A stretch of 64,000 bases of DNA from Cladobotryum mycophilum (lineage: Eukaryota > Ascomycota > Sordariomycetes > Hypocreales > Hypocreaceae). Both the position numbers and the translations under genes were made by a program. The stretch is taken from contig CM071589.1 of NCBI GenBank assembly GCA_036429605.1, forward strand, positions 310,001 to 374,000, written 5' to 3'. Shown in pieces: positions 1 through 11,609 of the stretch; position 1 is the stretch's first letter, and each line of letters begins with the position of its first letter. A model generated the notes under the pieces. The model made no database searches, was not told the origin of the DNA, and saw nothing but the letters and a program-made list of their open reading frames with translations.

Positions 1-239
1 CAATTTGTTGTTGCCGCAAGTTTCTTCCAAAGGCTTCGCAATATCTTGAATGTTGACTTCAATGCATGCATTTATGCAGTCCCGATTTGCTCACGTCACA
101 CAATCCCACCTCGCCGTGCAGCAATTACAAGCCAATAATGTTGAGCCATGGATTTGCCCCGCTGCAAATGGTAGGGCTGCCATGTGTCCATCCCCGCCAC
201 AAGAGTTTCGCTCTGTTTACCTCCAAGCTGGCAGTGGCC

Positions 240-3200
240 ATGGATCGAATTCATGTCCATGTGCTGCTTGGTTTGGCCATAGTCACGTATCTATGGCTGG
301 CTGCGAGGCGTTTAAGATGGTCAACAAAGGGACAGAGTTGGATTGGAGAAAAAGATGCGGAGCGGTCGCAGCCCAACGAAGACGAGGTCCGGGCTCGGCC
401 ACCGATTGAGATCTTATACGCCGGCGACGATATGGCCATGGATGTGGAAGTTGAGTAAGTGTTTTCTTCGTTGCATACGCCGATTTACTGACATTTGTCA
501 CGGAGCATCATTGCTGTCCATGGTCTTGGATCAAGGGTCGACTGGTCTTGGGTATGGAAAGATGAAACTCGAAATGTCAATTGGCTGAGGGACCGGGATA
601 TGCTACCTTCGCTTGTGCCGAAAGCAAGGATAATGGCGTATAATTATGACTCAAAATGGCACAAAGATGCGCCCAAGACTCGCATAGAGTTATGCGGGGA
701 GGAGTTGATGCGAACGATCCACAACAGATATCGTCAAGAGAACATTCGTCGCCCGATTATCTTCATAGGGCACAGTCTTGGTGGGAATGTCATCATCAAT
801 GTGAGTGGTAGCATCACACCGAGACCACTTCTGGGCACTCTTTCACAATATTGCTAACTCACTATTTTGATCAGGGCCTTGTACATGCAAACAGTGAGCC
901 TGAATGGTGCTATTTATCAAACATGACTGTCGGTCTCATTTTTCTTGGCTCTCCTTTTCGGGGCACAAAATCCCAGTATCTCATAGATATTGCTGCAAGA
1001 ATCATGGCACCGATGGACTCGCATCGTGGAATCGTCAAGGAATTAGACTACGATAATGAAACTCTTCGGTCTACCCTGAATCGCTTCTGCAGACTTCGAA
1101 ACAGACTCTCCATTTCCGTATCCTGCTTCTTTGAACTGTATGCTTCGGATTATGGAAAAAGAGGTGGGATCAATGGAATTAAAGGCATGGTATGTTTTGT
1201 CGAACGAAAGATTCAACTTGTGCAACAAGCTTACAAGCTCCGAGATTGTGGATGAGGCGTCAGCTTCCATTCCAGGCCTCACCAATATCGCTCTCCAAGC
1301 CGATCACTTCAAAATCAACAAGTTCTCTAGTCCAGAGGATCGCTCATACAAGTTGGTTTCCACGGAGATCCAGGAAATGTTTGCCAATGCGAGAGACACC
1401 GTTCAACACCGCGAAAGACGTACGTCCAACCAGTGCCCGAGCTGATTTACGTTGCTAATACTGTATACAGCTAAAACGATGATCACTGACCGTAATTGTA
1501 AGTACTCTCTACATCATAGGGGTGGGACTGTGTCTAACGAAAACAAGATATCTTGGGCGAGTATCCAAATTGCAGCGTGGTTTTAAACGACCTCTTCCTG
1601 ACAGATCCATTGGAGGACAAAAACGCTTTGAAACGGAAGAAGGGAGCCCGTGCTGAGGGAACCTGTGAGTGGATAATGGGAACCGAAGCCATCACCAAAT
1701 GGCTGCAGGGTGGAATGACTGGGGAAGAGTATGCCATATCGAATATTCTCTGGCTCTATGCAAGCCCAGGCATGGGAAAATCCACCATGTCAATATTCCT
1801 CGCAGAAGAACTGTCGAAAATCTTCACGTCAACTCCATCGAGGACTGCTGCGTACTTTTTCTGCGACTCTAACTTTTCAGAGAGAAGGAAAGTCACTTCA
1901 ATCCTCCGTGGCCTTCTTTTGCAATTTGTACAACAGCACCCAATACTCATGATAAACTACCTTTTACCAAAGTACAATGAGAGGGGCGCAAGGCTTTTCG
2001 AATCTTTCGACGCTCTCTGGGCACTATTCCTAGCCATGGGCCAGGATAAGAGCACAGGAAGAAAGTACTGCATCATTGACGCGCTCGACGAATGCGACCG
2101 GGATGCCCAGGAGACCTTGTTGAAACAGATGCGACAAACATTTCGCCAAAAGGATGCCCATAATTACTCTAATATTCACATTTTGATCACTAGTCGACCT
2201 TATAGTGATATCAAGAGACATTTCAAGAACACTTCATTCGTTCAAAAGGATCTGGCATCTTTCTCAGAAATCCAGAGAGATGTTGACTTGTTCATCCGCG
2301 AGAAAATCGACCATCTCAGCGCCATGAACGGCTACACAAAGAGCATCGAGCAACGAGCATCGGAAATTCTAAAGGAAAGGTCAGAGGGAACATTTTTATG
2401 GATCGGATTGGCTTGCACAGAACTGGAGCAAATTCCGTCAAAGAATACCATCAAGTTTCTTCAACAATTGCCGAGTGAGCTCCATTCACTCTATAGGAAT
2501 CTGATTGGCACAGCTATTGAAGCAAACAGATCAGAAGAAGATGTCATCAGGCGCATCTTGACCTTTGTTGCTGTCGCTATGCGTCCATTGACGGTACTGG
2601 AGCTTTCTGAGGCCTGCAATCTGCACGAAAATCAAGAGAAAGAAGAGAGATCACAATTCATGCAGGATGATATTGCCTTGTGCCGCCTACTCGTTGTTAT
2701 TGATGGGGAAAAAGTTCTCTTATTGCACAAATCAGTTCAAGACTTTCTCCAATCTCAGTCCGGCCTCTCTATGAATGGACTGGAAATGCATGCTACCTTG
2801 GCATATCGATGTCTCGATCAACTGATCGCTGATTTTCATCACAACCAACAGGCTTCTTCAATTTCGAAAAGAATTAGCTTTTCTTCATACTCCGAGAGCA
2901 ATTGGATGGACCACGCACATCTGGCAATGTCGGAGTTTAAGGTTCAAGATTCCCACTTGGAGTTCTTCTGCTTTGATTCCGAAAGCCGTCTGCAATGGAT
3001 CCGTCGTCAATCTACACGGGGATTGGGGGCAAAGCATTCCATTCTGCATATCGCTGGTCATTACGGAATTCCATCTTTGGTGGATTACGCATTCTCAGCA
3101 ACAAACCCCGACTTTGTTCGTTTCCCTCTTCCATTCGATGATTCAAGCTACCTTAGCGAGATATCCAAAAGTCCATTAGAGGAAGCAGCCGAGTGTGGAA

Positions 3201-4366
3201 ATGTCGAGGCTATTCGCCGTTTGCTGTGTTATGCAGACAAAAACATGGGGCCGAGGCGACGTGTGCTGCAAGCAGCTCTTTGGAGCCGGAAACGACAAAC
3301 GGAGATGATACGCCTATTTTTGGAACATTTCGGGGACCACATAATCGACGAAGAGTTTCTGATATCTGCCGCGTTTATGGGAGGGGAGATGTTTGAGCTC
3401 TTACTCAACCGAGTTCCTAATCAAGCCTTCATAACCGATAAAGTTGTGGCGACAGCGGCGGCACATAGAATTAGTACAATCAAACTGGTTTTAAAGAGGC
3501 TAGGAGACCTCCTCCCAATAACCGTGTTAGTGGTCGAAGAAGCCGCAGAAAACAAGAACGGGGGTGATGAAGTGATGAGCCTACTTTTAGCTCAGGTAAC
3601 CAGACTACCTATTACTGAAAGAGCAATGTCAAAGGCAGCACAAAATGTCAAGTGTGGTGCAAAAATATTGCAAGTATTCTTGGAGAAACAGGGAGATCAG
3701 GTGTCCATAACGGAGGACGTAATTTATGGGGCCGTGTCCGTCTCTAACATTGAATTCTTAACCATTCTCTTCATCAAACGACCATGTCAGGCTCTAATAT
3801 CTGACAGGATTGTCGTCAAGGCCGTGTTTAGAGAACATTTGGAGGTTCTAGAACTACTACTCGAGCATCGAGGTGAATTCCGGTTGACTGAGGAGATGGT
3901 ATTTGAAATAGCGAGATCAGAGCGGATGGGCGCACAAATCTTACGACTATTCCTGAATCGAGGAGAGACTTATATCCCGGTAACCGAAAAATCTCTCCTC
4001 ACTCTCTCAGATTATGCCAACACGGAGGTTCTGCAACTATTTCTCCGTCAGAATATCGAGCTGCCAATCACGGGGAGAGTTATATCTCGAGCTGCAAAGA
4101 CAGGACATACAGGATTAATGGGCATGATCCTGGATGCAAAGGGAGATCAGGTCCATGTTCCATTTGAAGCCGTCGTAGGAGCTGCGGCAGAGGGAAGAAA
4201 TTTCGATATGGCCTTGCGTTTGCTTCATGAAATGAAAAATAATCCCCCCGTTAGTAGAGACATTTTAGAGGAGAGGCTCAAGTGTGGCGACATTCTCGAA
4301 GACCTTTGGGAGGATGATGATCCAGCGGACTACCTTCAAGATTTTATTGTCAATGACGAATGCTAA
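240..4366 (+). CDS. NLR (STAND) protein: SesB-like lipase domain, NACHT, degenerate C-terminal repeats
   Basis: Likely innate-immunity/incompatibility receptor. Inferred exons 240-454, 506-800, 875-1189, 1245-1419, 1471-1497, 1548-4366 (introns 50-74 nt) keep one frame and give about 1281 aa. A hydrophobic segment lies near residues 5-20. An alpha/beta-hydrolase domain follows (about 70-300), with AVHGLG and the nucleophile motif GHSLGG (Ser about 162), typical of SesB-like lipase effectors. The NACHT NTPase has P-loop ASPGMGKST (about 414-422, first Gly replaced by Ala) and Walker B YCIIDALDEC (about 516-525). Roughly residues 900-1265 carry divergent 30-38-residue repeats of the pattern ITE-x-V-xx-AA ... 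LLL-xxx-GD, a type found at the C-terminus of fungal NLRs. The start was chosen because the downstream frame begins cleanly there; an upstream ATG at 66 is possible. The domain calls are firm, the N-terminal exon less so. Confidence 0.85.
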
Positions 4367-5545
4367 ATATCCGCACTATCTACATCTTAGCTCCATGAAT
4401 TTAAGATACTCACTCGGTCATGGAACAGTTTTATCATCCAATTTCTACAAAGTTAGATAAGATGATGGGTGGCCTACCAGAGATGGCTGAAACAGGAACA
4501 AGGGCATACGTAACGCCGAAAAGGGTAGAGAACTGCATCGTGCAAGGAGAGATCTTGGTGACGTAGTATAATTAGAGCATGCCTTTTACAGCCTATGGAT
4601 GATTGCTTTCAAAATGAATTATGGTGAGAAGACAAAGCCGAGATTGGGGGAAAGATTATACCACAAGTTGGGTCCGAGGGCAAAAAGAAGAATTCCAAAA
4701 AAAAGAGAGAGAGAGAATGACGAGCTTGGTCGAGACCTTCGCAATGTTTGCCGTAATTATTCACAATCATCCAGAATCATCCCAAATGCGTACGTGACTC
4801 CTTTTGATTGGCCGCCAATTGTACTTTTGTTGGTTGGCCGGTCCGTGAGCCTGCTATTCTTTGTGCATGACCACACTTCGGACCATCTGCAATATACCTA
4901 CAGTAGGGCCAACCAGGCGATGGATGCAGGGGAAGTATTTGCGGACTAACAGCATTATGAGATTCGTCAACGAATTCTATACCCTACAAAGCCACCTTCA
5001 CCATGTTTGTTTGCTACCGTAGGACGTTAATATACATCATCATTATCATCATAATCATGTTCGCTGCCGTGAATCCTACACTTAATTATCTTTTAACAGG
5101 CTGCCTCGTCTCACCCCTCGGCTACCAAGCTCATTTACAGGCTGCTCTATTTGCTTTGTGAATATTGCGCCCCCTACCAACATTATTAGGGAAACATTAT
5201 TAGCCAAGAGCAAAAATGAATAGGGGCTGGGTATCACTACGAAATATATGCCGCGTTCGATACTTTTCTCTATGAAATCCTTAGCCATGAATAAAGAGCA
5301 AATAAATATGAGAGAGAGAGAGAAAGGCTGCGAAGATGGAGATATAAAGCTGCTCAAGTCTCTACCTTGAGAACGATATTCTTTTTCTTCATCCTCATTC
5401 ACATGCATCTGGAAAAGCACAACAGCATAACTTCGACAGCCCCTATTTTACTTGAATAACACTTGATCATCTTGATTCGAGGTAGGCATTTCGCTCCCAT
5501 CAGTTCTGTATCCGGGTATTGATCACTCTGCCAGGAATACAGACC
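4367..5545. other. Intergenic stretch, no gene seen
   Basis: AT-leaning intergenic DNA downstream of the NLR. Small open frames (4599-4949 plus, 5082-5420 minus) have biased composition, no recognisable domain and no splice partners, so I do not call them. A short GA-rich tract lies near 5310-5325 and a CAT/ATC-rich patch near 5034-5058. Confidence 0.6.
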
Positions 5546-6030
5546 ATGAAAACCCTATCCAACACCATTCTCATCATGGCATGCGCCGCCTTGGCCTCGC
5601 CTGTTTTGCCAGATGCCCATGCCCAAGCAATGTGTGGAGATCTCGGGGTCATAGCCGTCGATCCCGCACAGCTACCTCCTGGAGGTACAATCGCACTCTT
5701 GACCCCCAAGACGGAGCATCACTAGCACCATGGGGTGTTGATGGACAATTTCCTTCCGTGGATACGACTCCTGTCTCTCCCATCAATGCGATCGAAAAGA
5801 AGGACTGCTACCTAACGGTCCCTCGCGGCTTTTCTTGCGGCTATTGCTAGAAGTCTTGTGGCAACAAAAACAAAGGCGAGTGGTGCTAGACTGCTAGACT
5901 TGATGGAGCCAGCCACTAGGCTGAGTGTAGTAGCTATCAACAATGTGGTACTAGCGACATCAGATTCGGCTGTGGAAAGGGCCCGGTCTGTCCAAACTGT
6001 GGTTATGACTGTGAAATTCACGAATACTAG
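5546..6030 (+). pseudogene. Broken gene for a small secreted cysteine-rich protein
   Basis: The start at 5546 encodes a good signal peptide (MKTLSN... ending near AHAQA) followed by a conserved-looking stretch containing CGDLGV and QLPPG. The frame then shifts by one base near 5685-5707. It continues through DGASLAPWGVDG and a cysteine-rich part (GFSCGYC, KSCG, GEWC, FGCGKG, CPNCGYDC) to a TAG at 6028. Three in-frame TAG codons interrupt this part, at 5848, 5887 and 5917. The flanking pattern resembles a family of fungal secreted cysteine-rich proteins in which, from memory, these sites are tryptophan, so each TAG would be TGG changed to TAG. The shift could be a missing C in the five-C run 5703-5707, or a 41-nt intron 5685-5725. 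Function unknown; an extracellular or effector-like role is inference. Confidence 0.6.
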
Positions 6031-6397
6031 CTACCTCATATCCACACGTTGATGATGATCAGAGGAGTGAACCAGGAGATGCTACCGGACTTGGTGCAAT
6101 GCCCCCTCCCCCTTTTCTCCCTCTCTCTTAAACATAGATATTGTCCCCTTGTAGCTATTACAGCAAACCATAGGTAGATCAATGAGAATTTTTGCCTGTG
6201 TGTATCTTGCAATGCTTGACATTCGTAGTCAACCGGTCGCCCAAATAGAGCATCTTAGTGTGAAAATGATTTATATTTTCCATACTTCCCTTGTTGGCCC
6301 GGAATAACTGGAGGTTTCGCCCACCAACTCCTCTGATCCCTGCACGACTGCCTAAGGCGCATAGACCAAAGCTCCCCTCAATCAGGTAAAAGCCGTG
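6031..6397. other. Intergenic stretch, no gene seen
   Basis: Separates the broken cysteine-rich gene from the LRR-like gene. It contains a C/T-rich run near 6104-6130. I looked for an upstream exon encoding an F-box for the next gene and found none with a convincing motif. Confidence 0.5.
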
Positions 6398-8056
6398 ATG
6401 AACAGCTCCAGCTTCTCCACATTGTTGCCTAATGCGATGAAATCGCGATTGCTGAAGGATCGGATCACGGAATACTACATAAAGTGTTTCTTCACCATCA
6501 TTACTTCCGAGAAAAAACTTCATCTTATCGCTCTCTACTTTCTAGCGCGTCACCAGCATCACTCGCTCAACATGGCCTACCAGAGAATTCGTCTCTTTGA
6601 GACAAAAGATCTGGATCGCCTCTATCCCCCTGTGTGCCAATATGTCCAACAGGCTTCCCTCGCAGAATCCGTCACGGAAATCGCTTTTAGACCCGATGCG
6701 TGGTATCGTGTTGGTAGACTCGGGCGTTCCCCAACTCACCAGGCCGAGGAATGGACTGAGCCAGGCGAAATGGAGCACGACGGCGCGCATACTGCCGTTC
6801 GAGACTACATCGCTGCAATGGGTCTCAGCAAGCCCAGCGTTGAGAAAATGATCAGGATATGGGATTGGAAGAAGCGCTACATGCTTGATGAATGGAAAGG
6901 CCCAGACTCGAAGCTCAGCCGGCACTCCAAAGACTTTGCCCTCACTGCTACAACTGTGTTGCTCTCCCTCTGCCCGAACATTGTCACCTTGTACGTTGGT
7001 GAAACCTGGAGAATATCGGTTATACAGGAGTACTTCCTCAGGAACAATTACGGCTTGCTTCCCCGTCGTAACCTGCAGAAGCTCAAGCAGGTTGAAGTTA
7101 TAACAGGGAGCGGGAGGTACCCTGACGACCCGCGAGCGTACGGCACGGTCGAATTCCTAGACCATTTTCAGGCCTTCCATCGGTTGCCATCAATCGAATC
7201 CGTCGTTATGGAGGGTGTGCAGAGCTACCAGGCCGACCGCTACTTTTTCGTACCGCGCACCGGCAATATGACCAAAATTCACATCCAACATGCCGATATG
7301 TCAAGTGCAGAACTCGCAACAATAATCTCCATACCAAAGGAACTGGAGGAACTCAGATTCTCTCTGGGAGGCTTGTGGAGTACTGATGGAGGGCACCCGC
7401 TGTTTCGCCCGGGAGCCATTGGTCGGTGTTTGTACGGATACAAAGACACTCTAAGGGTGTTGGACTTGGATATTAATTACCACGTCGGGCTCGTTGCGCC
7501 ACGTAATGATTCAGGGGTGCCCGGCGTACTCGGCGAAGAAGATGGTCAACACGAGGAAGCTGAGGAGGTGCGAAATTACGGAGATGAATATCTCCGGATG
7601 GACAAGGAATCTAGTCTCCTCTCTCGCATTGAAGACGATGCGCCTCATCGATCAGATCAGATAATTGGCTCCCTTCACGACTTTAAAGAATTGACTCATC
7701 TCAGCATCGGTTTGAGGTCGCTTCTAGGTCCTAACAATGGGTGGAGGTTGCCAACGGGACTAGCTAAGCAGCCGCCCTTTCGCCTAGTCGACATCTTGCC
7801 GCCTAACCTTGAGTATCTGTGCATCTACAGCTACACAAGGGGAGAGAATGAGGACATTGACAAGCACGTTGAGGAGTTTATGGCGCAAAGGGAGTCGAAG
7901 TATCCGTTGCTGAATGAGGTCAAGGGTATAGATGAGACGGTGCCCGATGTGAAGGCGCAGCACCCTGCGGAGAGAGATATGATACCAGAAGAGGAACTTT
8001 GGGAGAGACCGAAGCGAGATTTTGCCTGGGTGGAAGTTATGCACGAAACAATTTGA
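6398..8056 (+). CDS. Hypothetical protein, F-box/LRR-like without visible F-box
   Basis: One uninterrupted frame of 552 codons from the ATG at 6398. A second ATG at 6572 (MAYQRIRLFETKD) gives 494 aa and may be the true start, because the preceding 58 residues have unusual composition. The sequence from RIRLFE onward resembles fungal F-box proteins with a leucine-rich C-terminal half: ALTATTVLLSLCPNIVTLYV near residue 180, LEELRFSLGGLW and TLRVLDLDINYH in the middle, LTHLSIGLRSLL and LPPNLEYLCIYSY near the end. The short N-terminal F-box expected in that family is not visible, so the gene may lack its first exon or be truncated. If it acts like relatives it would be a substrate adaptor of SCF ubiquitin ligase, but that is inference. 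Confidence 0.6.
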   Translation: MNSSSFSTLLPNAMKSRLLKDRITEYYIKCFFTIITSEKKLHLIALYFLARHQHHSLNMAYQRIRLFETKDLDRLYPPVCQYVQQASLAESVTEIAFRPDAWYRVGRLGRSPTHQAEEWTEPGEMEHDGAHTAVRDYIAAMGLSKPSVEKMIRIWDWKKRYMLDEWKGPDSKLSRHSKDFALTATTVLLSLCPNIVTLYVGETWRISVIQEYFLRNNYGLLPRRNLQKLKQVEVITGSGRYPDDPRAYGTVEFLDHFQAFHRLPSIESVVMEGVQSYQADRYFFVPRTGNMTKIHIQHADMSSAELATIISIPKELEELRFSLGGLWSTDGGHPLFRPGAIGRCLYGYKDTLRVLDLDINYHVGLVAPRNDSGVPGVLGEEDGQHEEAEEVRNYGDEYLRMDKESSLLSRIEDDAPHRSDQIIGSLHDFKELTHLSIGLRSLLGPNNGWRLPTGLAKQPPFRLVDILPPNLEYLCIYSYTRGENEDIDKHVEEFMAQRESKYPLLNEVKGIDETVPDVKAQHPAERDMIPEEELWERPKRDFAWVEVMHETI

Positions 8057-8439
8057 CATGAGTAATTCTTATACTCATACGCGCAATGTTCTCCACAATG
8101 GATGCATTAACCGCCCTAGTACAACGCGTCTCATCACAACGTTGAATGAGTATTGCCCGCCTTTCCACTGAGCTGATGTTCGGCTGAGAGGTGCCAACTC
8201 AAAGGGCAGGCAAGGGGGTTAGCATACAAATGTAGGTATGAAACTAATAAGATGGTAGGATATGGAGTCGCTAGCTAAGCGATTCTCCTAGTCGTTGGCT
8301 TCAGGGTGAGATATAAAGCTAGCATGCAAGGTCTGAGAGAGGACGATAATCCTACTCACTAAAAAGAGGACAATTAAACCATGTGTACCTCTACTATCAA
8401 AAAGAGTGGGATATGCCTGCTGTCCAGCAGGTTTTTTCG
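8057..8439. other. Intergenic stretch between convergent genes
   Basis: 3' flank shared by the LRR-like gene (plus) and the dehydrogenase (minus). No ORF or RNA motif recognised. It includes a small palindrome near 8417-8430 (CTGCTGTCCAGCAGG) of unknown meaning. Confidence 0.5.
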
Positions 8440-9611
8440 TTATAGATTCAACATGCCCGCAAAATGACCACCTGGTCCGATATTTCCCTTAAAAGCCTGC
8501 CCTTTCAGTAGTTCTTGCGCGACAATCTCCTCCCGGTGCTTCTCCAAATCATTGACATCCCAGTTTGCGGCAATAAAACGGCCCCTTAAGAAATCTGCCT
8601 GTGGCCCACTGAGATAGATAGCTACACTTCCAAATAACTCAACTATCATCATTGTCAGCGAGTTTCGAGACGTTGCCGCACAATGACGAGACTTACTAGT
8701 ATCTTTTGCATATATGTGAAGCTCAGGACGCAAAATCTTACTCACGGCCATACCTGGATGTACGTTAAAGACACGCACATTGGGGTATTCTGTAAGGTGA
8801 CGTTTGAGCATATGTTCAGACTCTAGGTGCTGATGAGACTTACCAGTGTGAACCTGGTCAAGGATCATAGTAATAGCAAGTTTGGATGACGTATATGGAG
8901 ATTGTTGAGGGTTTGCAAAGTAAGCGGCAGCGCTGCCGGCGTTGATGAATGTGGCCTCTCTGCCAGCTGCTACTCGTACTAGTTCTCTTACGACGAGAAG
9001 GCAGCCCTTGACGTTTATCTCCTAACTCAAAATATCGATATTGTAAACATGAAGCCTTTCGAACAAGAATTGGGGTTGACAGAGCTAAGGTAGTTCTCAC
9101 AAATGCAGACCACCATTCATGCACAACAGTGTCGCCGATATTTGCTAGGGGGCCTAACACTCCAGCGCAGTGAACTACGACATCGACTCTTCCAAATGTC
9201 TCAATGGCTTTTTCAAACAGTCTATGCACATCAGCCTGAGAAGACATATCAGCCACAACTTGAAGAATCTTTGTGGTAGATGAGATTGATAGCAGGCTTT
9301 CGGAAACTGTGTCAAGATTTTCTTGAGTTCTGCTAGCGATTAAGATGGCTGACGCTTTTGCCTTGACCCATTGTTTTGCTGCACCCTGAATGCGTCTAAG
9401 TGAGTGGAATGATACAGCTTGTGAGTCTCAAAGGAAGACATACCTCACCAAACCCACTACCAGCTCCAGTGATGAGAACGACTTTGTCTCGTGCAATCTG
9501 TTGGATCCTTGGGTTGGATGGATCGATTGCGGGGTATACATCGCGATGAATGTTGGATGTAAACTGAAGAGCTTCCGTCCAGTAATCTGGGTGACTTGGA
9601 TCCAGTGGCAT
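8440..9611 (-). CDS. Short-chain dehydrogenase/reductase (SDR)
   Basis: NAD(P)(H)-dependent oxidoreductase of unknown substrate, about 308 aa. Inferred exons on the minus strand are 9611-9444, 9385-9101, 9021-8844, 8789-8697 and 8642-8440; every junction has GT/AG and restores the family sequence. The cofactor motif TGAGSGFG is at residues 48-55. VVVHCAG stands in the place of the usual NNAG. NAGSAAAYF and the catalytic YTSSK (YxxxK) follow, and then NVRVFNVHPG after the active site. The introns at 8790-8843 and 8643-8696 are both exactly 54 nt and lack stop codons, so unspliced transcripts would stay in frame; conserved SDR spacing argues that they are removed. The start at 9611 has a favourable AAA context; an upstream in-frame Met exists at 9653. 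Confidence 0.85.
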
Positions 9612-10404
9612 TTTGATTGATGTGATATTTTGAATGTGAAAAGGATACTTCATAGTACGGCTGAATCAATGGTTCAAATATCACAATTCATGGCCGTGAG
9701 ACATCATCTCCGGCTCGGACATAAACACCACAGTTCTCCGAATAATCATCATCTCCCATTGGCCAGCTTACCTATGAGTATTCTAGTCCTCCATGTATAC
9801 AATTAGACTGCCTACCAAGTAGTAATCATGAACATTATGTATGTACCAAATTAGGTAGGTATCATCTTTGCCAATGTATCACGCAAGTACCTAGTAATTG
9901 CTGTGCCGAGGTTGAACGCTTGAGGTGAACAAGGTCTAAGGTCTGTACGGCCTACAAGAGCCTCCGCATCCGGTAACAATTTTTTTCTTAGGAAAAGATA
10001 AATATGGAGATACTTCCCCATAGACATGATCAAAGTACTCTCCTCTGATTGGTCTGGTTCTGTCAATTATGCTAATGTTTACATTCTCGTCCCTCCACCC
10101 CTAACCATCCTGTTTCCGTCGCTCCACCATATCTGTTCCCAAGACAGCACAACTAAGTGTAAGATGCTTTTATATTGTACCACGCCATAAGAGCATGGAA
10201 CCATCCGCCTCGGGGTTGGGTAAGCATACCCCGCGCCAGCACGAGATTGCCTCTCCGAAACTGTGAAAATCTTTGAAAATGAGAGTGTTTGTATGGGATG
10301 TAAAGCTTTTGTTGATACTATTATGTATGCAAAGTAGGTTGATTCATCCGTGGCTGAAATATTTGATCAACCAGGATAGATCAGGCAAATTTCATGGCAG
10401 TCTC
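9612..10404. other. Intergenic stretch, promoter side of the SDR gene
   Basis: 5' flank of the dehydrogenase and 3' flank of the aquaporin. No convincing gene; the short frame 9851-10066 (minus) has no domain. Confidence 0.5.
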
Positions 10405-11609
10405 TCAAGCCATACTAGACTGTCTCTGAACTGGAGAATTCTTGAGACGCGTTTCGCTTGTGTGGCTTGCGTTGCTCATTCTCCCAAATTGACCAGAACC
10501 GACATTCGGCACCGCTTCTGCTTCCGAATTTGCTCTTTCCAAATTTGCCCTTTCCAAATCCGGTGCATCCTGTCCGGGATTTGCTGTATGGTATTCCAAC
10601 ACCTTGAGCAGCATGTACACACCATAAGCCAATACTGCACCCATGAGGGGGCCAAGCCAATAGATCCAGTGGTATCCTGGGAAGCTGCCCGTGACGACGG
10701 CTGGACCGAATGATCGAGCTGGGTTGATAGAGGTTGAGGTAAAGTTGGTGCCAGCTATGTGGGCAATAAACACCGAGATACCAATAGCAACAGGTGCAAG
10801 AAATGTAGAGCGGTGCTTCTCGACAGCAAGGAAGAATACGGTCAACACGAGCTGTGCCGTAAGAAACATTTCGATGAAAAGACCACGAACGATGCTGGTG
10901 CCATCAGAAAGCGCGTTTCCAACCGTGAGAGGGCCTGGGAGAAGACCGCTCACAACTGCCGAAGCCGCTATGCCTGCAACGAGCTGGGTTGGAAGTATGA
11001 TAAGACCTCGAAGTGGTTTAATAGCACCGACGAGAACGAGACCTAAGGTGACCTTGTCGGTGTTAGTTCTACCCTCTCATGACTAGAATCCACATTGTCT
11101 TCACTTACAGCAGGGTTAAACATGCCACCCGAAACACGATAGAATATCCAAACATTGACGGCAAGAGAGGTACCGAAGGCCGAGGCAATGTATAGCAAGC
11201 TGAATGGGTACAGGGGCGCATTAGGATTTCCAGGAGAGTTGTTGTCGAGGGCTGCTTGAGCTCCCATAAAGGACATGAGCAGGAACATGAAGGTGCCGCA
11301 AAACTCGCCAATAATGACGACAATCTCCTTCTGCACTCGTTTCGAGAGGGATCGCATCTTGTGTATCTTGGAGAGATCTGGCTTATGAATTCCGATAGTA
11401 GTAAAGATTTCCAAGTGAGGGTCTGGCTCTGGATAGAGTGATCTAGAAGGTGAAGAGAGATGAAGAGAAACAGAGGACGGATGTAACGAGATGGATGAGG
11501 CGATGTAAATAAGCGATCTGATATTACTACGAGGTGCTACGTATTCCGTCTCATTGATAATAGTGACACGATCAAACTCATTGTATCCCCTCTCGGGTCC
11601 CCCCATCAC
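10405..11609 (-). CDS. Aquaporin (MIP family channel)
   Basis: Membrane channel for water or small solutes. Exon 2 (11052-10405) and the exon ending at 11109 join across a 56-nt intron (11053-11108) exactly inside the first NPA region, giving FNPA|VTLG. The second NPA-type motif is INPARS. Hydrophobic segments typical of six transmembrane helices are visible (for example EFCGTFMFLLMSF, LFIEMFLTAQLVLTVFFLAV, WIYWLGPLMGAVLAYGVYML). A hydrophilic C-terminal tail contains the short repeat LERANLERAN. The start is uncertain: Met at 11357 (MRSLSKR) gives about 298 aa, while Met at 11609 gives a longer N-terminus of odd composition, and family members usually begin some 10-30 residues upstream of MRSL, perhaps on an unrecognised first exon. 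Which solute passes cannot be told from the motifs alone. Confidence 0.85.

Noticed and set aside
4599..4949. 116-codon plus-strand frame after the NLR
   Set aside because: Highly charged, GA-repeat derived, no domain, no transcript signals.
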